From: Pedobacter caeni
Lineage (GTDB): Bacteria; Bacteroidota; Bacteroidia; Sphingobacteriales; Sphingobacteriaceae
Reading direction: 5' to 3'
DNA length: 64,000 nucleotides
Assembly (NCBI RefSeq): GCF_900129215.1
Contig: NZ_FQUQ01000004.1
Location: 248,001-312,000 of the forward strand
Part shown: positions 23,114-32,424 of the stretch, piece by piece
How positions within the stretch are numbered: position 1 is the stretch's first letter
Layout: every line of letters starts with the position of its first letter
Position numbers and translations under genes: made by a program
The notes under the pieces: generated by a model
Told to the model about the DNA's origin: nothing
Databases searched by the model: none
What the model saw: the letters and a program-made list of their open reading frames with translations, nothing else

Positions 23114-25558
23114 TTACTCAGAAGATCCTCCTGATTTACCCGGAGCTTTTGATTTTCCGCCAGGGAACCTGTTATTGTCGAAATGACCTTTTGGTTCTTC
23201 TTCCTTCTTATTTGTTTTTCCAAACTGCCAGTTTAAGCTCAGTTTAAAAATTCTGGAGTCGGACCGGGAGTCGATCTTGAAGACCTGATTGTGATTAGAT
23301 ACAATATCAGCCTTGAAAATTCCATTATAGAACAGATCGGATACAGAAAGTCCTACATTTAGTTTTTTGTTTAAGAATTTCCTGTTCATCCCAACGTTTA
23401 CTTCTGCCATTGGTTTGTATTTAAAATTTGCATGAAGACCACCACTTTCATACCATCCAGATAGTTCCATGCTTAAATCCCATGGGAGTTTAAAGGAGTT
23501 GTAGGAATAAAAACCAAGGCTTTTGCCCTTTTCACTTACCACACTATTTTCTAAAGTGGCATTAAATTCGGTCGTATATGCATAAATACTCTGGTAATTT
23601 TCCCACCAGCTCACTCCCGGAACCGGGAAAGAAAGTGCTGCAGACCACTGGTTTTGTTTTCCTGTATTGATTGTCGTATAGTAAGACTGAAGGTTAGGCG
23701 TGGTGATGAAGCTGTAATAAATAGGATCCTTCAACGCGCTATACCCTACTGTCAGGTCTATAAATTTGAAAAATTGCTGACTCAGCTCCAGGTTGTTTGA
23801 AAACTGAGGCTTCAAATATGGATTACCTTTTTCTATGGTATAAGAATCCAGGTATCTGACCGCAGGATTTAACTTGTCGTACTCAGGTCGGTCTATTCTT
23901 CTGCTGTATCCTAAGGTAACGCTATAATCCTCATTTGGGCTATAGCCGATTTCGACATTCGGGAACAATGAAAAGTAGTTTTGACGGACCAGATTCTTAC
24001 TGGAAGCGGAGTCTCCTTTGACATGGGTAAATTCCCCACGCAATCCTCCTTTGAAGTTCCACTTTTTGGTATTCATTTCAAAAAGTGCATATGCTGCCTG
24101 GATGGCTTCCTTGTATTGAAACTGATTTCCACGTGAAGGGTCAGGAGTCCAGCCCATATTTAAGTATTGTTCAGACTGCTGGCTGTTTCTGATTTTACTG
24201 AAACTGCTTTTAACCCCTGTTTCAAACTTCATGAAGTCTGCAATTTTATGGGTATAATCCGTTTTGAAGACGAATTTATCGATTTTGGAAGGATAGCTGT
24301 TTCTGTATCTCGTATATGATCCTGCCGGTTGTTGATACTCCATCCGCCTGATCTGATAGTCTTCCCGGTTGCCGGCATCCATAATCGTGGCTTGAAAGGA
24401 CGATTTTAAGGTTTTATCCTCATCGAATTTATGCTGGTATTTCAGGATTCCATCCCAGTTTCTGAGCTTGGTCCGCAGGTCGTTCCTTTGAAGAACCAGG
24501 GCATCAGGACGGTAGTTTTTCTCAAAACTGGTGATCGTGTTCCCCAGTATAGGATTCTGAACATCGTTAAATGTGAAATTGAATCCTAAGGAATTTTTAT
24601 CATCGAAGTTCCTTTCCAATCCGAATTTGAGAAGATGGCCTTTAGACTTTGATGGATTGACCTGCACTTGTCCCATTTGGGTGGGTTCTCCGGAAACTGT
24701 CGAAATTCTGAAAAGGCTATCTCTCTGCCAGCTGTGGTCGTAATCATAGGAATACAGAAAGTTCATGTCCCACTTATCATCTCCATAAGAAAGTGCCAGA
24801 CTGTGATCTGTTTTATAATACCGTCCCTTACTGATACCGGAGGATAATGATCCGTTAAAACCCTTTTTCACTTTTTTGTTAAATACAAAATTGATCACTC
24901 CTGCATTTCCCGCAGCATCCATACTCGATGGGGGGCGGTTCATGACCTCAATCGTCTTTAAGGTTGTTCCGGGAGTAGATTTCAGTAAGCTTTTCAATTG
25001 ATTACTTCCCATTTCCACAGGTTCTCCATCAATCATCACGACTACCCCTGCTTTGCCTTTGATTTTGATCTCCCCATCTTTATTGACGTTGACACCCGGA
25101 AGGCTTTTCAGCAGGTCAAATGCCGACTGGCTCTGGGCCAGCTGACTTTGTTCAACATTCATGGTTGTTTTTCCGCCCTTTATCGCGAGTGCCTGTTTTC
25201 TGGCCACAATTTCTACTTCAGACAAAACGGTCTGATCAGGTTCCAGTTTTAGAACCAGGTCGTGTATAGGTTCTTTCCGGAACTCAAGCTGACGGTACAG
25301 TTTTTTATAATTCAGGTAAGAAACCTCCATCATATACTTTCCGAAGGCCGCTTTGTTAAATGAGAACCTGCCCTCTCCGTCTGTGATGATGTGTTGTTTA
25401 TTTACAGAATCGGCCAGATGGATTAAAACGACAGTAGCGCCGGGCAATCCCAGATTGAGTTCATCAACGACCTTTCCGCTGATGGGCTTTTGAGCAAATA
25501 CATTTATAGTGCTCCATAAAAAGATAATAATAAATAGATTTAAGGTACGCATGTTCAT
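23114..25558 (-). CDS. Outer-membrane beta-barrel TonB-type receptor
   Basis: An 814-residue outer-membrane protein. A signal peptide (residues 1-22) is followed by a carboxypeptidase-regulatory-like beta-sandwich (KPISGKVVDELNLGLPGATVVL.., about 24-105). A plug domain (about 125-225) reads FDLLKSLPGVNVNKDGEIKIKG..VVVMIDGEPV, TLKTIEVMNRPPSSMDAAGNAGVINFV, and the beta-barrel ends with SRIFKLSLNWQFGKT and a basic, glycine-rich tail. This is the OMP_b-brl_3 subgroup, which in Bacteroidota often lies next to LytS/LytTR two-component genes, as here (divergent, 355 bases away). The transported or sensed ligand is unknown. No SusD-like partner is encoded nearby. Confidence 0.9.
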   Translation of the reverse strand: MNMRTLNLFIIIFLWSTINVFAQKPISGKVVDELNLGLPGATVVLIHLADSVNKQHIITDGEGRFSFNKAAFGKYMMEVSYLNYKKLYRQLEFRKEPIHDLVLKLEPDQTVLSEVEIVARKQALAIKGGKTTMNVEQSQLAQSQSAFDLLKSLPGVNVNKDGEIKIKGKAGVVVMIDGEPVEMGSNQLKSLLKSTPGTTLKTIEVMNRPPSSMDAAGNAGVINFVFNKKVKKGFNGSLSSGISKGRYYKTDHSLALSYGDDKWDMNFLYSYDYDHSWQRDSLFRISTVSGEPTQMGQVQVNPSKSKGHLLKFGLERNFDDKNSLGFNFTFNDVQNPILGNTITSFEKNYRPDALVLQRNDLRTKLRNWDGILKYQHKFDEDKTLKSSFQATIMDAGNREDYQIRRMEYQQPAGSYTRYRNSYPSKIDKFVFKTDYTHKIADFMKFETGVKSSFSKIRNSQQSEQYLNMGWTPDPSRGNQFQYKEAIQAAYALFEMNTKKWNFKGGLRGEFTHVKGDSASSKNLVRQNYFSLFPNVEIGYSPNEDYSVTLGYSRRIDRPEYDKLNPAVRYLDSYTIEKGNPYLKPQFSNNLELSQQFFKFIDLTVGYSALKDPIYYSFITTPNLQSYYTTINTGKQNQWSAALSFPVPGVSWWENYQSIYAYTTEFNATLENSVVSEKGKSLGFYSYNSFKLPWDLSMELSGWYESGGLHANFKYKPMAEVNVGMNRKFLNKKLNVGLSVSDLFYNGIFKADIVSNHNQVFKIDSRSDSRIFKLSLNWQFGKTNKKEEEPKGHFDNNRFPGGKSKAPGKSGGSSE

Positions 25559-25789
25559 AATTTAAAATGATGGTCAAAACTAAGAGGGCCATGATAATTA
25601 CAGGGTGATAAATTGACTGAACTCTCTCAATTTTATCTTGAAACGTAATTCCTGACCACTGAACAGTAGCCTCTTGCAAAATCTTTGAGTACAGAGATAT
25701 GGAAGCGATTGAAAAGGAGTTTAGGTTATTTCAGGAATAATTTCGGTCAGTTCAGTACCTAACTTGAGGTCTCATGAAGAAGTTTAGCC

Positions 25790-25797
25790 TAAATTTG
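25790..25797 (+). promoter_or_regulatory. Candidate promoter (-7 element) of the LytS/LytTR operon
   Basis: TAAATTTG matches TAnnTTTG; a TTG at 25764-25766 is a possible but distant -33 element. Transcription from here would leave a leader of about 115 bases. The remainder of the 355-base divergent gap (25559-25913) shows no gene; LytTR-type direct repeats are not obvious by eye. Confidence 0.4.
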
Positions 25798-25913
25798 AGG
25801 CATCAATAAATTACCGGAGCTTAGCATTCAGCAGGAATAAAGGACCGGGACGAATAAAGAATTAGGAAAGCACTCTATTAAAGAGTCAGATCAGTACGAA
25901 TAAAAGGACGAGA

Positions 25914-26984
25914 ATGAAGTCAACAAACAAGAGTTGGGTATTTAAATTATTAATGAGTTTCATCATTTCCTGTGGTCTGGTGCTTTCCCTTATTTTTATC
26001 AATCCCATCAGCGAGCTACAAAGTATCATTACGCTCGAGTTCAGCATGGAAGCGTTCCTGGAAATCATCTGGTTTCTCCTGATAGGATGGACGATCATGG
26101 AACTTAGTTTACTCATTTACAGAGTGATGGAAAGATTTATTCCATGGGAAACTTCTACCAGAAAAAGATTCATTACTCAGCTGATCGTTCAGTGCATTTC
26201 TATCTCCTCTATATTAGCCGTTTTTATTTACTGTACAAATTTCATCTTCTACGAAGATTCTGAAGCTTTCGATGACGACCTCGTTGGTTTCAGACAGCTT
26301 CTTTTTATCATCATCATTTTATCACTGGTCATTACCACCATTCATTCGGGGAATTACCTGATCAGGAAATGGAAAGATTCGATATTAGAAACCTCCACCC
26401 TAAAACAGGTGGTGCTGGAATCTCAGCTTCAGTCATTAAAGCTGCAACTGGATCCACATTTTCTATTTAACAATTTCAGCACCTTATCCAGTCTGATTTC
26501 AGAAGACCCGGATAAGGCTCAGGATTTTCTGGAAAGCTTGTCGCAGGTACACCGGTATATGCTTTTTAATCTCGACAAAAATGTGGTCTCACTTGAAAGT
26601 GAATTGGAATTTATAGCTTCTTATATCTACCTGATCAAGATACGTTTCAGAAATAACCTGGATATTGTTATCGATGACATTGCGGATTCAGCTCATAGGG
26701 GAATCCCTCCTATTGCGCTTCAGATCTTAATAGAAAACGCGGTTAAACACAATATTGCTTCTAAAAGCCATCCTTTAAAAATACACATATCGGCAGAGGA
26801 TGATACGATCATTGTAAGCAATAACCTCCAAAAGCTGCCTAATCTACATTATTCGAGTAAGATTGGCCTTCGGAATATCATTGACCGCTATGCACTGCTT
26901 TCAGACAAAAAGCTTTTGATCCTGGAAACAGCCGAAGAATTTATTGTAAAACTACCATTACTGGATTTAAATACTAAAATATAA
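25914..26984 (+). CDS. LytS/YpdA-type sensor histidine kinase
   Basis: A 356-residue membrane kinase with four N-terminal helices (about residues 8-140) and no extracellular domain, followed by the His_kinase domain of the LytS family: LQSLKLQLDPHFLFNNFSTLSSLI with His 182, then an ATPase domain with PPIALQILIENAVKHNI and KIGLRNIIDRYALL. It overlaps the next gene by one base, forming a kinase-regulator pair. In Bacteroidota such pairs frequently accompany an outer-membrane beta-barrel gene, and one lies divergently upstream here, so it may regulate that gene. The stimulus is unknown. Confidence 0.93.
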   Translation: MKSTNKSWVFKLLMSFIISCGLVLSLIFINPISELQSIITLEFSMEAFLEIIWFLLIGWTIMELSLLIYRVMERFIPWETSTRKRFITQLIVQCISISSILAVFIYCTNFIFYEDSEAFDDDLVGFRQLLFIIIILSLVITTIHSGNYLIRKWKDSILETSTLKQVVLESQLQSLKLQLDPHFLFNNFSTLSSLISEDPDKAQDFLESLSQVHRYMLFNLDKNVVSLESELEFIASYIYLIKIRFRNNLDIVIDDIADSAHRGIPPIALQILIENAVKHNIASKSHPLKIHISAEDDTIIVSNNLQKLPNLHYSSKIGLRNIIDRYALLSDKKLLILETAEEFIVKLPLLDLNTKI

Positions 26985-27742
26985 TGAGGGTATTGATTAT
27001 TGAAGATGAGATCCACAATTCTCAGCGTTTAGCTAAAATTTTACAGGAAGTAGAGCCAGGAGTGCAGATTCTGGCCATTCTGGAGGGTGTGGAGGATACG
27101 GTAAACTGGCTCGAAGAGCATGAGGACCCGGATCTTATTTTTATGGATGTCCGTCTAACCGATGGCTTATCCTTCGATATATTTACGAAAACCGAGGTCA
27201 AATGCCCTATTATATTTACCTCTGCATTTGATCAGTATGCCTTGCGGGCATTTAAGGTTAACAGTGTAGATTATCTGTTAAAACCCGTGAACAAAAATGA
27301 GCTGCAGCAGAGCATAGATAAGTTTAAGGCCAGTCTTAAAATGCCTTTTATGCCTTCTACCCTGAATGACATTTCGGCGATTCTGACACAGCAAAAAAAG
27401 AACTACCGGTCCAGGTTTCTATTGCCTATAAAAGACTCCTATCTCGCCTTGTCTGTTGATGAGATCAGTTATTTTGTAACAGAATACAGGGTTACAAAAG
27501 CAGTTGTTAAAAACGACAATGAGTATGTGATCCCATTTACGCTGGAAGAGCTGGAAGAGCAACTGGACCCGGATATATTTTTCAGGGTGAGCAGGCAATA
27601 CCTGATCAGTAGCCAGTCTATCTCAAAAATACATAATTTCTTTAACGGGAAACTTACCCTTGTTCTTAAGCCCGAGACTCCCGAAAAGCTGGTCGTGAGC
27701 AGAGACAGATCAAGGCTTCTAAAAAAATGGCTGGATAGATAA
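26984..27742 (+). CDS. LytTR-type response regulator
   Basis: A 252-residue DNA-binding regulator. The N-terminal receiver has the acidic pair in LIIEDEIHNSQR, Asp 55 in LIFMDVRLTDG and Lys in YLLKPVNK. The C-terminal LytTR domain (about 145-250) contains RFLLPIKDSYLALSVDEISYFVTE, DIFFRVSRQYLISSQSI and a closing LVVSRDRSRLLKKWL. It is translated from an ATG overlapping the last base of the kinase stop. It probably binds direct repeats upstream of target genes, the divergent receptor gene being the best candidate. Confidence 0.94.
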   Translation: MRVLIIEDEIHNSQRLAKILQEVEPGVQILAILEGVEDTVNWLEEHEDPDLIFMDVRLTDGLSFDIFTKTEVKCPIIFTSAFDQYALRAFKVNSVDYLLKPVNKNELQQSIDKFKASLKMPFMPSTLNDISAILTQQKKNYRSRFLLPIKDSYLALSVDEISYFVTEYRVTKAVVKNDNEYVIPFTLEELEEQLDPDIFFRVSRQYLISSQSISKIHNFFNGKLTLVLKPETPEKLVVSRDRSRLLKKWLDR

Positions 27743-27838
27743 AACTTTCTTCAGGGCTTACAAAAAAGGTGCTGCGCAGAGCGGCAGGGGACTGCTATGC
27801 AAAAAAAAGGAGGTTATCTAATTAATTACGAAAAAAAA

Positions 27839-29029
27839 ATGAAAAATCAATCTACATCTCCCCCGGCAAATGCCGGACAAAGAATACACGAAATAGACAT
27901 TATACGGGGCATGGCATTATGGGGAATCCTGATTGTAAATATGGCCCTGTTTTCCTTTCCTGCATTACATATGGACCAATCTGATTTCTGGCATGGAAAC
28001 TTAGATCAATGGACCATTAAGCTCATCCATTTTTTTGGAGAAGGGAAATTCATTTCTGTTTTTTCTTTTCTCTTCGGACTTGGGTTTAGCATTTTCATGA
28101 AGCGTGCAGAAATGAAAACGGATAGCCCTAAAAAGCTTTTTTCCCGGCGGCTGTTTATTTTACTCCTGATTGGATTGCTTCATGGATATTTTATCTGGTA
28201 CGGCGATGTCCTTTTGTTTTATAGTGTACTTGGCTTTATGCTCATGTTTTTCTGGAATTCCACTCCGCAACGCCTGCTTACCTGGGCATTTTATCTGCTG
28301 ATCATTCCAGTGTCTATATTTATCGTCGGAGGTCTGATATTTGGGAGTTCATTTTTTGCAGAAGATCCGGGTGTTCTCCTCCAAAAAAAAGAAATGGCAT
28401 GGAATGCGATAGCGGTTTATCAGAAAGGAGATTTGTCTGGCATTTTTCAACAGAATCTTCTGGATTTAAGGGACACACGACTTGGATACCTGTCTATCGC
28501 CCCTCAGATTTTCGCGATGTTCCTATTGGGAGCATATGCCGGAGTAAGAAAAATTTTTGACAACTTAAAAGAACACGAATCACTGATCCGCAATGTTCAG
28601 GTTGGTGCATTAATTATCGGACTTCCGATTGGCATTGCCAGTACTCTGTATCTTAATGCCCCTACAAACAGTTTGTCTTTTAATCTGATGCAGGTGGCCG
28701 GAACTTATATTGCCGGCCCGACGATCGGGATTTTTTACATCTGTTCCATCATCCTGTTGCTCAGAAAAGAGACCTGGAAAATAATTTTGAAGCCATTTAC
28801 GGCAGTAGGCAAGATGGCTGCCACAAATTACCTCCTGCAATCCCTGATCTGTCTGTTCCTGTTTTCCGGTTTTGGATTCGCCTTGTATTCAAAGGTCAGC
28901 CCCTTTTATACATTTCTGATTTCTATTGCCATTATCGGCTTTCAGATTCTGCTGAGTAACCTATGGTTAAAACACTTTAAATATGGGCCTGTGGAGTGGA
29001 TCTGGAGGTACCTGACTTATAAAAACTGA
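27839..29029 (+). CDS. DUF418 membrane protein (YeiB-like)
   Basis: A 396-residue polytopic protein with about ten helices. The start is placed at the ATG at 27839 because the family begins shortly before RIHEIDIIRGMALWGILIVNM; the frame is open from an ATG at 27797, adding 14 unlikely residues. The C-terminal half carries the DUF418 domain (MQVAGTYIAGPTIGIFY.., AVGKMAATNYLLQS, ..GPVEWIWRYLTY). The function is unestablished; related proteins are thought to move or acylate envelope molecules. A strong AAAGGAGGT lies 24 bases upstream of the chosen start, too far to be an ordinary ribosome site. Confidence 0.88.
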   Translation: MKNQSTSPPANAGQRIHEIDIIRGMALWGILIVNMALFSFPALHMDQSDFWHGNLDQWTIKLIHFFGEGKFISVFSFLFGLGFSIFMKRAEMKTDSPKKLFSRRLFILLLIGLLHGYFIWYGDVLLFYSVLGFMLMFFWNSTPQRLLTWAFYLLIIPVSIFIVGGLIFGSSFFAEDPGVLLQKKEMAWNAIAVYQKGDLSGIFQQNLLDLRDTRLGYLSIAPQIFAMFLLGAYAGVRKIFDNLKEHESLIRNVQVGALIIGLPIGIASTLYLNAPTNSLSFNLMQVAGTYIAGPTIGIFYICSIILLLRKETWKIILKPFTAVGKMAATNYLLQSLICLFLFSGFGFALYSKVSPFYTFLISIAIIGFQILLSNLWLKHFKYGPVEWIWRYLTYKN

Positions 29030-29052
29030 TCACAATAATTTACTCCTGATGT

Positions 29053-29679
29053 ATGAATATTTATAGAACCCTACCCTCGGAATTTATAATGGAGGCCAGC
29101 GAACTCTTTTCGGATGCTTTTGAAGATAAATTCCGTTATTTCTTTGGATCCAGGTCTGCAATACAACAAATGATGTCCTCGTTAATCAATAAGGAGCAGG
29201 TGATTGCTGTTGTTTCAGATAAAAATGAGCTGGTAGGCATCGCTGGCTACAGCTATAAGGAAAGACATATGATGGTGCTGGATACGAAAGCAATGCTGAA
29301 GCAATACGGACTGATCAAGGGCTTGTACAAGATTCTGCAATTGGGAATTTACTTCCCAAATGAAGTACCTTTGACCTATATTTATGTTGATGCCATCACC
29401 GTGAAGGCAGAATACCGGGGAAAAGGAATCAGCCGCCTGTTGTTTCATGAACTTGAAAAAGTGGCTTTCGAAAATGGGTTAACACATTTACAACTGGATG
29501 TTTCTGTTGACAATAAGCAGGCAATTAACGCCTATAAAAACATAGGTTTCCGTGAAGTGACATCTAAAACGTTTAGTCAGGGTACTGCCCGGAGGATTGG
29601 GATCCGCCGGGCGAGCAGGATGCTTAAAATCCTGAATCATTACCTTTTAGATCCGCTATGGATGCCAAAGAAATTTTAA
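29053..29679 (+). CDS. GNAT family N-acetyltransferase
   Basis: A 208-residue acetyltransferase. The acetyl-CoA binding site is in the TVKAEYRGKGISRLLFHELEKVA segment (about residues 115-138), and the family C-terminal pattern follows in LQLDVSVDNKQAINAYKNIGF. The preceding strand VDAITV is motif A's beta-4. The substrate (an amine on a protein, drug or metabolite) cannot be told. It begins a run of tightly packed plus-strand genes (GNAT, GrpB, methyltransferase, deaminase-like), with only 1 to 17 bases between them, so these are probably co-transcribed. Confidence 0.88.
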   Translation: MNIYRTLPSEFIMEASELFSDAFEDKFRYFFGSRSAIQQMMSSLINKEQVIAVVSDKNELVGIAGYSYKERHMMVLDTKAMLKQYGLIKGLYKILQLGIYFPNEVPLTYIYVDAITVKAEYRGKGISRLLFHELEKVAFENGLTHLQLDVSVDNKQAINAYKNIGFREVTSKTFSQGTARRIGIRRASRMLKILNHYLLDPLWMPKKF

Positions 29680-29680
29680 T

Positions 29681-30274
29681 ATGAAGATTACATTTGAAAA
29701 ACACAACCCATTATGGGAACAAGCTTTCGGGCATATTGAAAAAGAACTGGTAAACGTGCTTGGTTTTCTGAACCCCCGGATTGAGCATATTGGCAGCACA
29801 TCGGTGAATGGTTTATCCGCTAAGCCAATCCTGGACATCATGATCGGTCTTAAGCGCGCTGCTGATCTCGATCTTTGTCCGCCATCGCTGATGGAAAAAG
29901 ATTATGTCTATTATGAAAATTACAACCTGGATATGCCCTACCGCAGGTTCTTTGTAAAGCTGAAGGATTCCCCACAAAGTTTATCCTTACCCGTTCATAT
30001 CAAACCCGGCGATATGATTCCTAAAGAACTACATAACCATACCCTCCGTTTAGCCCATATCCATATATTGCCATTGAATTCCGAACACTGGATACGTCAT
30101 ATCGCGTTCCGTGATTACCTTCGTACTCATCCTGAAGTCAGGGCCGGATATCAGCAACTGAAAGAAGAGTTAAGTCTGCAGGAATGGAAAGATGGAAATG
30201 AATACAATGACGCAAAGGATTCATTTATAAAAAGAGAAGAGCAAAAAGCCGTAAAATGGTATAATCAATTATAG
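29681..30274 (+). CDS. GrpB family protein (nucleotidyltransferase-like, UPF0157)
   Basis: A 197-residue cytoplasmic protein. The core reads PRIEHIGSTSVNGLSAKPILDIMIGL (about residues 34-60), the GS..V.GL..KP.LDI signature that places GrpB proteins in the nucleotidyltransferase fold. Further conserved parts are HIKPGD and HWIRHIAFRDYLRTHPEV. Members are widespread and sometimes fused to kinases, but a defined reaction is not known to me. It starts one base after the GNAT stop. Confidence 0.9.
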   Translation: MKITFEKHNPLWEQAFGHIEKELVNVLGFLNPRIEHIGSTSVNGLSAKPILDIMIGLKRAADLDLCPPSLMEKDYVYYENYNLDMPYRRFFVKLKDSPQSLSLPVHIKPGDMIPKELHNHTLRLAHIHILPLNSEHWIRHIAFRDYLRTHPEVRAGYQQLKEELSLQEWKDGNEYNDAKDSFIKREEQKAVKWYNQL

Positions 30275-30276
30275 CA

Positions 30277-31005
30277 ATGAAACAGAATATTTATGACCAC
30301 CCCGTATTCTTTGAAAAATATAAAGACCTTCGGGATAATGATAAGGGGCTCAATGAACTGATCGAACAACCGGTAATCAGGAAACTGATTAAAAATCCGG
30401 CTGGGTCAAATGTTTTAGACATTGGTTGCGGACTTGGACAACAACTCGCCTATATACTGACGAAATCACCGGGGAGTGTGACTGGTGTAGACATTTCAAG
30501 AAAAATGCTGGATGAGCTCAAAAGAAGAATACCTGCCGACCGTGTCGAACTGGTCTGTTCGGCCGTTGAAGATTACGCCATCAGGGAAAACCATTTCGAT
30601 CTGATCCTCAGCTCCATGACCTTACATTATGTCGAGGATTTACCCGGATTATTTGATCGCATTTACAAGGGCCTTAAGACGGGTGGACAATTTATATTCT
30701 CCATTGAGCATCCGGTCTGCACTGCCTTAATGAAAGGATGGATCACGACAGAGGGAACAAAAGTATGGCCGGTGGCTGGTTATGCAAACGAAGGAATAAG
30801 ACATCAGAACTGGTTTCTGGAAGGTGTGGTAAAATACCATCGGAAATTAAGCACAATAGTTAGGGATTTAATGGCAGTGGGTTTTCAAATAGACCATATG
30901 GAAGAGCCGGTACCGACTGCGGCAGTATTGTCGGGAAGACCAGACCTTGAGCAGCATCTGGACAGGCCTCCGATTTTAATCATCAGTGTATCCAGGAAAC
31001 CATAA
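30277..31005 (+). CDS. Class I SAM-dependent methyltransferase
   Basis: A 242-residue enzyme with the Rossmann methyltransferase motifs: motif I VLDIGCGLGQQLAYI (about residues 45-59), the acidic loop VTGVDISRKML, motif II VCSAVEDY and the post-II DLILSSMTLHYVEDL. The rest includes FSIEHPVCTA and a C-terminal DLEQHLDRPPILIISVSRKP. The pattern is that of small-molecule methyltransferases of the Methyltransf_11 type. It follows GrpB with a 2-base gap. The substrate is unknown. Confidence 0.9.
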   Translation: MKQNIYDHPVFFEKYKDLRDNDKGLNELIEQPVIRKLIKNPAGSNVLDIGCGLGQQLAYILTKSPGSVTGVDISRKMLDELKRRIPADRVELVCSAVEDYAIRENHFDLILSSMTLHYVEDLPGLFDRIYKGLKTGGQFIFSIEHPVCTALMKGWITTEGTKVWPVAGYANEGIRHQNWFLEGVVKYHRKLSTIVRDLMAVGFQIDHMEEPVPTAAVLSGRPDLEQHLDRPPILIISVSRKP

Positions 31006-31022
31006 CACAAATTAAACACGAT

Positions 31023-31421
31023 ATGGAAAGCTTAAACTTAAAACAAACCGCACAGAAATATGCCGGCTCCAGAAAGCTGAATGATTTCATTGAATATGGT
31101 GGTGTTGCCGCAGCTATTGAGACCGTTGACGGAAATATTTATACCGGGATCAGTATTGATACGGCCTGTTCCATGGGATTTTGTGCAGAGCATAGTGCCG
31201 TAGCAGAAATGTTGAAAAACGGGGAAAGCAAGATCAGGTCTATGGTAGCGGTGAATGAAAATGGAAATGCCGTTCCTCCCTGCGGAAGGTGCCGGGAATT
31301 GATCAGCCAACTGTCAAAAGAAAACTTAAGGGCAACCGTTGAGGTTAAAGATGGTGTAATTTTGACCTTGGCCGAGCTCCTGCCCTACGACTGGAAAGAG
31401 GACCTCGGAAGCGCCTGGTAA
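31023..31421 (+). CDS. Cytidine deaminase-like zinc enzyme
   Basis: A 132-residue member of the cytidine-deaminase-like fold. The catalytic Cys 54-Ala-Glu 56 unit (FCAEHSAVAEM) and the zinc-binding PCGRC (Cys 87, Cys 90) are intact. In canonical cytidine deaminases the first motif is HAE; the Cys here is the form used by homotetrameric enzymes and by blasticidin-S-deaminase-like proteins. A nucleoside or nucleoside-like antibiotic is the probable substrate. The closing LLPYDWKEDLGSAW is compatible with the cytidine/blasticidin group. It is the fourth gene of the tightly packed run. Confidence 0.85.
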   Translation: MESLNLKQTAQKYAGSRKLNDFIEYGGVAAAIETVDGNIYTGISIDTACSMGFCAEHSAVAEMLKNGESKIRSMVAVNENGNAVPPCGRCRELISQLSKENLRATVEVKDGVILTLAELLPYDWKEDLGSAW

Positions 31422-31462
31422 AACCTTTATCCATCAAATCTTCATGATCTAATTCTACAAAA

Positions 31463-32419
31463 ATGAGTACTTCTTCAAAGATTAAAGAAATAAATACGGT
31501 ACAGGAATTCAAAGAGTTTTACCTTCAGGATGCTCAGTATTCCTATTGTACGGAATGTAATCATCTGGAATATTCGCATGGAGAAGGTTTCCTTGAAATC
31601 ATTGCTTTAGAGGATCTGCAGAAACTGCATAGCCGGCATATCGGTCATCAGTCCCGTAGAAAATTTTACAGCATTGTTCTTTTGTCTGAGGGAGAAGTTG
31701 AAGAAGTCATCGGGCATCAGAAGTATCATTTCGGTCCGAAAAGCATGTATTTTGTTCCTGAAAATCAGCTCCATTCCATTGAATCATGGAGCGAAGATCT
31801 AAAAGGAATCCTCTGTATGTTTGATGCAGACTATTTTCTCCTTTGCCTCAAACATCAGATCAAACTTAACCAGTTTCCTTTTTTTCAGCTGGATAAGGTA
31901 CCCTACGTGAATTTATCAGAAAGAGAAACGCAGATGATGCAGCATCTGTTCTGGAAACTGAACAGTGAAAATTGCCAGAAGAGCACCTTTAATGACGATT
32001 TACTCGTCAGAATGTTTCTCAATATCATCCTGCTCGAAGCTGAACGTATTTATAACCACAAGGTTGTTGATCAAGCTTTCAGCCTCAGCCGGAAAGAGCA
32101 ATTGGTAGCACAGTTTCAGCTCCTGGTGAACCAGCACTTTCTGGAGAAAAAACAGGTAAATGAGTATGCCGGAATTTTGTGTGTGCACCCGCATTACCTG
32201 AATGATATGGTAAAAGAAGTTTCGGGTTTTTCTGCAAGTTATTTCATTCAAAAACAGTTGATACAGGAGGCAAAGTCACGTTTGATGCAGACCAACCAGA
32301 CTGTTTCCATGATTGCTACGGACCTCAATTTCACGGATGATTCTTATTTTGGCCGTTTTTTCAAAAAGATTACCGGCTTAACTCCCCTGCAGTATAGAAA
32401 AAAACATAAACATCAGTAA
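31463..32419 (+). CDS. AraC family transcriptional regulator
   Basis: A 318-residue regulator with an N-terminal cupin-like ligand domain (about residues 55-150, with KYHFGPKSMYFVPENQLHSIESW) and a C-terminal double helix-turn-helix (about 215-315). The DNA-binding part shows YAGILCVHPHYLNDMVKEVSGFSASYFIQKQ and MIATDLNFTDDSYFGRFFKKITGLTPLQYRKK, the standard AraC signature. It lies 41 bases after the deaminase-like gene; the target genes are not obvious. A disrupted acetyltransferase gene follows immediately. Confidence 0.92.
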   Translation: MSTSSKIKEINTVQEFKEFYLQDAQYSYCTECNHLEYSHGEGFLEIIALEDLQKLHSRHIGHQSRRKFYSIVLLSEGEVEEVIGHQKYHFGPKSMYFVPENQLHSIESWSEDLKGILCMFDADYFLLCLKHQIKLNQFPFFQLDKVPYVNLSERETQMMQHLFWKLNSENCQKSTFNDDLLVRMFLNIILLEAERIYNHKVVDQAFSLSRKEQLVAQFQLLVNQHFLEKKQVNEYAGILCVHPHYLNDMVKEVSGFSASYFIQKQLIQEAKSRLMQTNQTVSMIATDLNFTDDSYFGRFFKKITGLTPLQYRKKHKHQ

Positions 32420-32424
32420 GGTAT

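Noticed and set aside
27806..27814. AAAGGAGGT resembling a strong Shine-Dalgarno site
   Set aside because: It lies 24 bases before the chosen DUF418 start and after the alternative start, so it fits neither; Bacteroidota rarely depend on such sites.
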